From contig NZ_ALJL01000028.1 of the NCBI RefSeq assembly GCF_000287675.1, forward strand, positions 1-64,000: a stretch of DNA of 64,000 nt, read 5' to 3'. This DNA is from Lachnoanaerobaculum sp. ICM7. Lineage in GTDB: Bacteria > Bacillota > Clostridia > Lachnospirales > Lachnospiraceae. The position numbers and the translations under genes were made by a program. Positions 57,416 to 64,000 of the stretch are shown here, one piece after another. The notes beneath the pieces were generated by a model, which was given only the letters and a program-made list of their open reading frames with translations, made no database searches and had not been told where the DNA came from. Position 1 is the first letter of the stretch; every line of letters starts with the position of its first letter.

Positions 57416-57443
57416 ACTCCGAAACAATGTTTCGGAGTTTTTT
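57416..57443 (+). terminator. Terminator beyond attR
   Basis: Stem CTCCGAAA / TTTCGGAG with a 5-base loop and six T. Its position just after the rpsI-end copy suggests that it was the original rpsI terminator, displaced by the insertion. Confidence 0.88.
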
Positions 57444-57542
57444 GCGTTTTAATAAAAGGTTGAAAATTATGAATATAAAAAAGTCTACAACTTAAGCAGT
57501 CGTAGACTTTGAATAATTGTACTCGATTTTAAAATTTATTAT

Positions 57543-59384
57543 TTACTCTACCGTAACAGACTTTGCCAGATTTCTTGGCTTATCAGGATCTAATCCTTTT
57601 AGGAGGCTGACCTGATAGGAGAGAAACTGTAGTGGAACTACCAAAAGGCTTCCGGCAAAGAGAGGATGGGTACTTGGTACACTAAGATTTTGTACAAAGT
57701 CATTCTCATCTATAGAAATATTTTCCATTGTGAGAGCAAAGCATTTTGCTCCACGACTTTTCACCTCGTGAATATTTGAAATACTTTTTTTGGAGAGTTT
57801 CTCTTGGGAAAGAAGAGCGATCACAGGACTGTCTTTTTCTATTAGGCTTATTGTGCCATGCTTTAACTCACCGCTGCTGTAGCTTTCACAGTGAATATAA
57901 CTGATTTCTTTAAGCTTCAAAGCTCCTTCCATGGAGATGGCCCAGTCAAGACCTCTTCCAAGGAAGAAAATATTGTCTGAGTCCTTCAGCTTCTTTGCCA
58001 TAGGTAGGATTTCGCCATCCAGGGAAAGACATTGTTGAATCTTACCGGGGAGAAGGAAAAGTTCATCTCTGAGGCTTTGAGCTTCTTCATCTTTAATTTT
58101 ACCATTTGCTTTAGCTAAAAGTATTGAGAAAATGTATCCGGCAACAAGCTGACAGCTATATGCCTTTGTAGTGGCGACTGCAATTTCAGGTCCTGCCTGT
58201 GTATAAAAGGCAAAGTCGGATTCCCCGGCAATTGCAGATCCCTTGACATTTACAATGGAAAGAGTTTTTGCTCCCAATTTCTTTGCTTCTTTTACCGCAG
58301 CTAAAGTATCCGCAGTCTCTCCGGACTGGCTTATACTGATAACCAGTTCACCATCTTCTAAAATCGGATGATTGTAGCGGAACTCACTTGCAAGTTCCAC
58401 CTGTACCGGAACTCTTGCCAGGCTTTCACAAACTGACTTTAATACATAGCCTACATGGTATGCAGATCCACACGCGATTATTCTGACTCTTGAAATATTC
58501 CGGAAATCCCTTTCACTCATAGAGAAGGCCTCATAGGAAAAGTCATCATTTTCTTTGCCGCAGGCATAAAGTAGAGTATCTTTTACAGCCTGTGGTTGCT
58601 CAAAGATTTCCTTCTCCATAAAATGCAGATATTCTCCTTTATGAATTCGGCTTTGATCAAGATCGGCTATACCGGAAGAGCGTTTTACCTCTTCCTTATT
58701 TTTGTTATAAATATGTATTTCATTTTCGGAAAGGCTTAAAATCTCCTTGTTTTCCAAGGCATATATTTCATTTGTATAGTCCAAAAATGCGGAAATATCT
58801 GAGGCAATATAAAAAGAATTTTCACCTTTTCCTACAATTAAAGGACTGTCCTTTCTCATTGCATAAAGAGTATTTGCATCATCTTCGAACATAATTGCAA
58901 AGGCGTAAGAACCTTTCAACTCTCTTTGCACTAAGAAGAGAGTATTTAAAATATTCTTTTCTTTCAAGTAAAAATATTCAATCAGGTTTACAGCAACCTC
59001 GGTATCGGTTTCTGAGTAGAAACTGTATCCTTTTTCTTGTAAAAAGTTCTTTAAATCTGCAAAATTTTCAATAATACCGTTATGAACCAGCACCACTTCT
59101 TTATTCATAGATAAGTGTGGATGAGAATTTTTTTCGTCAGCTTTACCATGAGTTGCCCAACGTGTGTGACCGATTCCCATAGAGCATGGAAAATCACATT
59201 CTTTGGAAGCAACAACCTTTTTTTTCAATTCCTCCAATTTACCTACAGATTTTACTACAGTAAAAGGATGAGAATATAGAGCTATTCCGGCAGAATCATA
59301 GCCTCTGTATTCTAGACGCGAAAGACCGGACAGTAGAATATCCTTCGTATTCCCCTGCCCAACAAAACCAACAATACCGCACAT
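57543..59384 (-). CDS. glmS: Glucosamine-6-phosphate synthase (isomerizing)
   Basis: A 613-residue enzyme that makes glucosamine 6-phosphate from fructose 6-phosphate and glutamine, the first step to cell-wall amino sugars. The N-terminal nucleophile is Cys2 ('CGIVGFVGQG'), followed by 'GIGHTRWATHG' and two SIS domains ('SISQSGETADTL', 'FLGRGLDWAISMEGALKLKE'). The C-terminal 'KSVTVE' is conserved. A glmS ribozyme lies in its leader. Confidence 0.98.
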   Translation of the reverse strand: MCGIVGFVGQGNTKDILLSGLSRLEYRGYDSAGIALYSHPFTVVKSVGKLEELKKKVVASKECDFPCSMGIGHTRWATHGKADEKNSHPHLSMNKEVVLVHNGIIENFADLKNFLQEKGYSFYSETDTEVAVNLIEYFYLKEKNILNTLFLVQRELKGSYAFAIMFEDDANTLYAMRKDSPLIVGKGENSFYIASDISAFLDYTNEIYALENKEILSLSENEIHIYNKNKEEVKRSSGIADLDQSRIHKGEYLHFMEKEIFEQPQAVKDTLLYACGKENDDFSYEAFSMSERDFRNISRVRIIACGSAYHVGYVLKSVCESLARVPVQVELASEFRYNHPILEDGELVISISQSGETADTLAAVKEAKKLGAKTLSIVNVKGSAIAGESDFAFYTQAGPEIAVATTKAYSCQLVAGYIFSILLAKANGKIKDEEAQSLRDELFLLPGKIQQCLSLDGEILPMAKKLKDSDNIFFLGRGLDWAISMEGALKLKEISYIHCESYSSGELKHGTISLIEKDSPVIALLSQEKLSKKSISNIHEVKSRGAKCFALTMENISIDENDFVQNLSVPSTHPLFAGSLLVVPLQFLSYQVSLLKGLDPDKPRNLAKSVTVE

Positions 59385-59413
59385 AGTATTTTACTCCTAT
59401 TTAATTGTTTATT

Positions 59414-59553
59414 GTGCGAAGAAAGCTTTTGTTACGATCTTGATTTCGCTTTTTTTCTTTCTTTTACGATGCACTACTCCGAAACAGCATCCGCCGAATC
59501 TTTCGATAACTGTTTACCTCGTCAGCTAGGGGAATCCCCGAAGCCCTGGCGCT
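59414..59553 (-). ncRNA. glmS ribozyme
   Basis: Read on the minus strand, the leader has the cleavage region AGCGCC (cut before the G at 59552), then GACGAGG, TTATCGA and TTCGGCGGATGC, the conserved core of the glmS ribozyme, ending in a GCGAA...TTCGC stem (59416-59449 region). It cuts the mRNA when bound by glucosamine 6-phosphate, giving feedback control. The A-rich region 59560-59690 has no other recognised element. Confidence 0.95.
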
Positions 59554-59700
59554 AATTTTCCCTTATTCCTCAGTAAAGAAAAATTTGTGTTATGATAACA
59601 TATGAAAAAGAAATTTGGAATGCTTTTTTGCAAAAATTAAAAAAATTATATAAAATATGGTAGAATAATCATATGTAAATACGTAAATAGGAGGGTAAGT

Positions 59701-60714
59701 ATGAGCGCCAGATTATTATTTATAGGGTTAATGGTTTTCCTTGGAGTTTGCTTTATTGCTATAGCACTTTGGCTTAGAATCAGCTTGAAGAAAAGTTCAG
59801 CATACGGTATGCGAGGAGCGGCAAATAATCAAACCGATACAAGTAAAATGAAAATAGGTGAGATATTTTTATATATTCTAAGTATAGTTATCACGGTACT
59901 GATAGTTCTGAAGTTAATGAGTGTTATGGGATCAGGGGCTGCGGCTCTTGGCGGAATGATTATAGCAATACCTGTAAGAGCTTTTTTTAATGCAAGAAAG
60001 CGTACATATAATGCTATATTTTCTCTTGCAGTATTGGCATTATTGATTGTCTTTTTATGCTTCGGATATATTCTTATAGGTTTACCGGTAAAGCCCCCTG
60101 TAATGAGTGTAGGAGGGATGAAAATAACATTGAGTAAGACAAGTGTAGAAGACCTCTTAGACGGAGGATTTGATATATACATTATGAATGATGAGGATAC
60201 ATATGAGTACAGTGAATTGCTGACAAGCGGTTCTTATACAAAGTTTGAGAGAAATCAAAATATTACTGTAGAAAAGGGATATAGAAGTACAGGAGAGACT
60301 CTAAGGGGAGCGCCATATTTATTAGTTAAAGATGATACACTTATAGGTGCAATAGATTTGTACGGAAGTCTTGACAAAGATGTGGATATAAAGGATGCCA
60401 AGGTCGTGAATTTCTATATGGATAATGACTGTGAGAGTGCAGTGAAAAATGCCGGTATAGATATTGAGCTTGAAGTGCTGGATCTGTTAGATACTTTTGA
60501 TACAGATAATATAAAAAATATATTTAAAAAGAAACTTTGGCTAATACCGGATGAATCCGAGCCTACAGACTCTGTATATGGAATAGCATGGCGTACCAAC
60601 AGTGATTCTATATTCTGGAATGAGTATTATGCTTATATACGAATTGATGAAAATAAGAATATGAGAAATTTTATAGTTTCAACAAGCGTTGCTAAGGACA
60701 AACCTGAAAAGTAA
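59701..60714 (+). CDS. Membrane protein of unknown function
   Basis: A 337-residue protein preceded by GGAGG. Four hydrophobic segments (about 5-25, 53-73, 79-96 and 104-128) are followed by a 200-residue hydrophilic C-terminal domain, probably outside the cell. I recognise no motif or family. It stands between glmS and guaA in its own transcription unit. Confidence 0.7.
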   Translation: MSARLLFIGLMVFLGVCFIAIALWLRISLKKSSAYGMRGAANNQTDTSKMKIGEIFLYILSIVITVLIVLKLMSVMGSGAAALGGMIIAIPVRAFFNARKRTYNAIFSLAVLALLIVFLCFGYILIGLPVKPPVMSVGGMKITLSKTSVEDLLDGGFDIYIMNDEDTYEYSELLTSGSYTKFERNQNITVEKGYRSTGETLRGAPYLLVKDDTLIGAIDLYGSLDKDVDIKDAKVVNFYMDNDCESAVKNAGIDIELEVLDLLDTFDTDNIKNIFKKKLWLIPDESEPTDSVYGIAWRTNSDSIFWNEYYAYIRIDENKNMRNFIVSTSVAKDKPEK

Positions 60715-60742
60715 AATTATACGTTTAAGAACAATAGAATAT

Positions 60743-60771
60743 TTGCGTTTTTTTTCTATTTAGGATATATT
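60743..60771 (+). promoter_or_regulatory. Promoter of guaA
   Basis: TTGCGT (60743-60748), a 17-base spacer and TATATT (60766-60771), 41 bases before the gene. Confidence 0.65.
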
Positions 60772-60812
60772 ATTGTATGTACAAATTAATTTATCAAGTA
60801 TAGGAGATACAG

Positions 60813-62366
60813 ATGGAATTAAAGCAGGAACTTATAATTGTTTTGGACTTTGGAGGCCAGTACAACCAGTTGGTTGCAAGAAGAGTAAGAGAAAACAATG
60901 TATATTGTGAGATCTATTCATATAAAACCCCTTTAGAAGAGATCAAGAAGAAAAATCCGAAGGGAATCATACTTACAGGAGGACCGGACAGTTGCTATCT
61001 GCCTGATTCAGCTACATATTCAAAAGAGCTTTTTGAACTTGGAGTTCCTGTACTTGGACTATGCTACGGTGCACAGCTTATGCAGCATCTACTTGGCGGA
61101 AAGGTAGAAAGAGCAAGTGTAAGAGAGTATGGTAAAATCAAACTGACAGTGGATAAGACTGACAGTGCACTGTTTGAGAATGTGCCGAAGGAAAGTATTG
61201 TGTGGATGAGCCATACAGACTATATAAGTAAAATTGGTGAAGGATTTGAGATTACATCACATAGTGATGACTGTCTTGCAGCTTCATATGAGAATACAGC
61301 GAAGAATCTATACGGAATTCAGTTTCACCCTGAAGTTTTGCATTCAGAGTACGGTTCTGTAATGCTTGGAAACTTTATAAAGAATGTCTGCAAATGTGAA
61401 TGTAACTGGAAAATGGATGCCTTTGTAGAAAACAGTATAAAGGCAATAAAAGAAAAGGTAGGCAACGGTAAGGTACTTTGTGCACTTTCAGGCGGTGTTG
61501 ACTCATCGGTTGCAGCAGTAATGCTAAGCAAAGCGGTAGGTGAAAACCTTACCTGTGTATTTGTTGACCATGGACTTCTTAGAAAAAATGAAGGTGATGA
61601 GGTTGAGGCCGTATTCGGACCGAACGGCAATTATAAGCTGAACTTCATCAGAGTAAATGCAGCGGAAAGATTCTATTCAAAACTTGCAGGTGTAAGCGAG
61701 CCTGAAAAGAAGCGTAAGATAATAGGTGAGGAATTTATCAGAGTCTTTGAAGAAGAGGCGAAAAAAATCGGTAAGGTAGATTTCTTAGTACAGGGAACAA
61801 TTTACCCTGATGTTGTGGAATCAGGACTTGGCGGAGAGAGTGTAGTAATCAAGTCACATCACAATGTAGGAGGACTCCCTGACTATGTTGATTTCAAGGA
61901 AATCATAGAGCCGCTTAGAGATCTTTTCAAGGATGAGGTAAGAAAGGCGGGACTTGAGCTTGGCATACCGAAGCATCTTGTATTCCGTCAGCCATTCCCG
62001 GGACCGGGCCTTGGTATAAGAATAATAGGTGAAGTGACAGCAGAAAAGGTAAAGATAGTTCAGGATGCAGACGCTATATACCGTGAGGAAATAGACAAGG
62101 CAGGACTTTCACAGGAAATCAACCAGTACTTTGCTGCTCTTACAAATATGAGAAGCGTAGGAGTAATGGGCGATTACAGAACTTATGACTATGCCATAGC
62201 ACTTCGTGCAGTAAAGACAATAGATTTTATGACAGCAGAGGCTGCCAGACTCCCTTGGGAAGTACTTGAAAAGGTGACCAACAGGATTATCAATGAGGTA
62301 GACCATGTAAACAGGGTACTCTATGATATCACAAGCAAGCCACCGGGAACTATTGAGTTGGAATAG
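60813..62366 (+). CDS. guaA: GMP synthase (glutamine-hydrolysing)
   Basis: A 517-residue enzyme converting XMP to GMP. The class I amidotransferase half has '[10 protein letters not shown]' with the nucleophile Cys and 'GIQFHPEV'; the ATP pyrophosphatase half starts with '[14 protein letters not shown]'; the dimer domain ends in 'PPGTIELE'. No purine riboswitch is visible in the short leader. Confidence 0.97.
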   Translation: MELKQELIIVLDFGGQYNQLVARRVRENNVYCEIYSYKTPLEEIKKKNPKGIILTGGPDSCYLPDSATYSKELFELGVPVLGLCYGAQLMQHLLGGKVERASVREYGKIKLTVDKTDSALFENVPKESIVWMSHTDYISKIGEGFEITSHSDDCLAASYENTAKNLYGIQFHPEVLHSEYGSVMLGNFIKNVCKCECNWKMDAFVENSIKAIKEKVGNGKVLCALSGGVDSSVAAVMLSKAVGENLTCVFVDHGLLRKNEGDEVEAVFGPNGNYKLNFIRVNAAERFYSKLAGVSEPEKKRKIIGEEFIRVFEEEAKKIGKVDFLVQGTIYPDVVESGLGGESVVIKSHHNVGGLPDYVDFKEIIEPLRDLFKDEVRKAGLELGIPKHLVFRQPFPGPGLGIRIIGEVTAEKVKIVQDADAIYREEIDKAGLSQEINQYFAALTNMRSVGVMGDYRTYDYAIALRAVKTIDFMTAEAARLPWEVLEKVTNRIINEVDHVNRVLYDITSKPPGTIELE

Positions 62367-62565
62367 CAGAAGCAAATATGTTACTGCTATAAAACTGTTG
62401 AAAACAATGAGTTTCAGCGATTTTGATGTAGCGAATTTCTCTAAATGATACTATTTTGATACTAAAAAGCTGAAATAGTAGGTTAAAAAGGGAGTTGTTG
62501 AATTTAGGTGAATTGTTTAAAAAGCGGTAACTAGTAAATATATATTTTTGGAGAAGAAAACTATT

Positions 62566-63225
62566 ATGGAGAATATAGAGATATTTTTTGCTAAAAATCC
62601 TGACACACCGCCAAGGACGACAGAGACTACTACTTCTGAAGAACGCAAATCAAATTGGGATAAGAGGATTATCAAAGCGAAAGAACAAGCTAAACTTAAA
62701 CCTATCTTATTTACTAAAGTGTTTTCGTTTGCAAATGAGTTTATTAATATGTTAAGGTCAAGAAACGAGTTAGATGAGAAAGAAAATATTGCTCTACTTG
62801 CATTAGATGATGAAAATCAGGCTATTATTTTAGGCAACGGCATTATTGCGTGTGGATGTAGTTGGGAAGATACAAAATGGAATAAAGAAGAACGTAGGTA
62901 TGAAAAATATGATTTCAAATACGAACGAATAAAAGAAAGATTTGATCTAACATATCCGAGCGATATAATTTGGATGAAATTTACTGATAAGGGTCATTTG
63001 GGTGTTGTTGCTAAAAGTTTTGATATAAACTTTGAAAATGATAATACCTCTGGAAAATTAATAAATGAAGTTGGTGAAAAATGGGATGACTCATTTGTAT
63101 TTATATTTCCTTTGACAAAAGGGATACTTAATGTTTATAAAAAAGATGATATTGAAAGAGCTATTGGGAATTATCTCATTTCGAAAGGCATTCCCATAAT
63201 TGATTTTTACTCACATAATTACTAG
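62566..63225 (+). CDS. Hypothetical protein
   Basis: A 219-residue hydrophilic protein. I start at ATG 62566, nine bases after GGAGAAG; a TTG at 62548 overlaps that site. I recognise no family; the sequence is charged, with aromatic-rich stretches ('DIIWMKFTDKGHLGVVAKSF') that suggest a folded globular protein. It follows guaA, whose 3' end is a known integration site for mobile elements, so it may be accessory. Confidence 0.55.
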   Translation: MENIEIFFAKNPDTPPRTTETTTSEERKSNWDKRIIKAKEQAKLKPILFTKVFSFANEFINMLRSRNELDEKENIALLALDDENQAIILGNGIIACGCSWEDTKWNKEERRYEKYDFKYERIKERFDLTYPSDIIWMKFTDKGHLGVVAKSFDINFENDNTSGKLINEVGEKWDDSFVFIFPLTKGILNVYKKDDIERAIGNYLISKGIPIIDFYSHNY

Positions 63226-63271
63226 TAAATAAATCATCGTTTGTCGGGGTAGTTCGATAAATTATAAGGCG

Positions 63272-63319
63272 AAAGCACATAACTTTAAGACCTAAAAATC
63301 TTTTGGCTATGTGCTTTTT
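63272..63319 (+). terminator. Terminator after the hypothetical gene
   Basis: A 10-bp stem AAAGCACATA / TATGTGCTTT, with the loop of about 26 bases partly structured, followed by T. Confidence 0.8.
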
Positions 63320-63325
63320 CTGTGC

Positions 63326-63517
63326 TTATTTTATATCTGGTGGAATCTTAGCAGATATACCTTTTTTATAAAACTTTACATTGCTTTCTTCAAAAGGAAC
63401 ATAATCTTTCTTCAGGATGTCAGGATAGTTAGCTTTCTAATCTTGCAATGCTTCTTTTGTAATTTCGTTATTCTCATATTTTTCTTTCATTTTCTTCCAA
63501 TTATCAAGTATATCGTA
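63326..63517 (-). pseudogene. Decayed reading frame, C-terminal fragment
   Basis: On the minus strand one frame reads 'DILDNWKKMKEKYENNEITK' then, after one stop, 'KANYPDILKKDYVPFEESN' up to 'KIPPDIK'. The internal TAG stands where TGG (Trp) would give 'DWKANYP'. The pattern recalls the end of mobile-element proteins such as recombinases, but I cannot assign it. There is no start codon. Confidence 0.5.
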
Positions 63518-63525
63518 AAAATATA

Positions 63526-63564
63526 GATGTAACTGTTGACATTACATCCACATAGCGATAATAT
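63526..63564 (+). promoter_or_regulatory. Promoter with overlapping operator
   Basis: TTGACA (63536-63541), a 17-base spacer and TAATAT (63559-63564). An inverted repeat GATGTAA (63526-63532) / TTACATC (63542-63548) surrounds the -35 box, so a repressor such as a MarR/HxlR- or TetR-type protein probably controls this gene. The repressor gene is not visible. Confidence 0.75.
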
Positions 63565-63630
63565 AAGCCCACAAGATGAAAAAATAAAGGTTACATCAAT
63601 GCAATAAATCAAATTCAGGAGGAAATTATC

Positions 63631-64000
63631 ATGACAAACAAAGAGAAAGCATTGGCACTTATCAGCACATTTGCATCAGGATATACAATGAAGGCAAAGG
63701 AACTTCTTGCAGAGGGTTACATTCAGCATAATCTTGCTTATGGAACAGGAAGAGATGCTTTTGTAGGAGCAGTGGAATATCTTGCATCGGCACCGGTTAA
63801 AACAACAGTTAATAATATTCGTGCATTTGAGGATGGCGATAAGGTGTTTCTACAAACGATATATAATTTTGCAGGAGAAGGAGAGCAGGTAGCATTTGAT
63901 ATTTTCAGATTTGACTCAGAAGGAAAGATTGCAGAGCACTGGGACAATCTGGCTACAAAAACGGAACCTAATCCGTCAGGGCATACACAGATTGACGGCA
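63631..64000 (+). CDS. SnoaL-like (NTF2-fold) protein, 3' end outside window
   Basis: AGGAGG precedes ATG 63631; 123 codons are visible and the frame continues past the window. The sequence ('LLAEGYIQHN', 'VAFDIFRFDSEGKIAEHWDN') fits the SnoaL-like group of NTF2-fold proteins (COG4922 type), often called aldol-condensation-like enzymes of unknown substrate. It has a strong, repressor-controlled promoter. Confidence 0.85.
   Translation, partial: MTNKEKALALISTFASGYTMKAKELLAEGYIQHNLAYGTGRDAFVGAVEYLASAPVKTTVNNIRAFEDGDKVFLQTIYNFAGEGEQVAFDIFRFDSEGKIAEHWDNLATKTEPNPSGHTQIDG

Noticed and set aside
57267-57452. A short open frame starting at TTG 57267 as a gene
   Set aside because: It is the continuation of the integrase fragment after two stop codons and runs across the attachment site and terminator.
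60715-60812. Purine riboswitch before guaA
   Set aside because: The leader after the promoter is only about 35 bases and lacks the conserved purine-aptamer core.

Overview
The window is low-GC, Gram-positive DNA. Genes carry strong GGAGG-type ribosome sites, sigma-A promoters are close to consensus, and the content (a GH112 phosphorylase with an N-acetylhexosamine kinase, a two-domain FbpB-like permease, BspA-type LRR proteins, a glmS ribozyme) points to an anaerobic Clostridia, most likely a Lachnospiraceae such as an oral Lachnoanaerobaculum-like species. The taxonomic call is inference; there is no rRNA gene in the window.

Layout. 1-8.7 kb is an accessory region: duplicated RHS-tip cassettes with DUF5071-like putative immunity genes, a BspA-like LRR protein, a truncated IS end, a 5'-truncated HNH nuclease gene, an HpaII-type restriction endonuclease with Vsr but no methyltransferase, a HEAT-like protein and a PLD-like protein. 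8.7-24.9 kb is a sugar region: lacZ-eamA-lacI on the minus strand, and on the plus strand an ABC importer without its own ATPase, a GH65 phosphorylase, a TAXI-GltS fusion transporter apparently starting at an AUU codon, and lacto-/galacto-N-biose phosphorylase plus its kinase. 24.9-30 kb holds aroK, uvrA, dps and a nitroreductase. 30.3-36.4 kb is an Rbs-like operon whose mutarotase looks like FucU rather than RbsD, with its LacI regulator flanked by two matching operators. 36.6-43.7 kb holds gntP, a TPR/DUF4026 pair, a YhcH-brnQ pair and a metallo-beta-lactamase-fold protein with altered metal ligands.

43.8-54.7 kb contains a lipoprotein barnase with barstar, recJ, glyA, apt, an unusual iron/spermidine-type ABC transporter whose ATPase carries an insertion of about 120 residues, and rplM-rpsI. 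54.7-57.4 kb is a decayed integrative element inserted in the 3' end of rpsI: the last codons of rpsI recur at 57.36 kb with synonymous differences, next to an integrase fragment. The element still encodes an AlbA_2/ATPase-type regulator behind helically phased repeats. 57.5-64 kb has glmS with its ribozyme, a membrane protein, guaA, an unknown protein, a decayed reading frame and the start of a SnoaL-like gene.

The metabolic theme is uptake and phosphorolysis of host-type disaccharides: phosphorylases (GH65, GH112) save ATP, NahK traps the released amino sugar, and LacZ and the FucU/Rbs-like operon handle further sugars. The most novel-looking items are the TAXI-GltS fusion with its AUU start, the enlarged ABC ATPase, the rpsI-integrated remnant and the membrane-anchored barnase.
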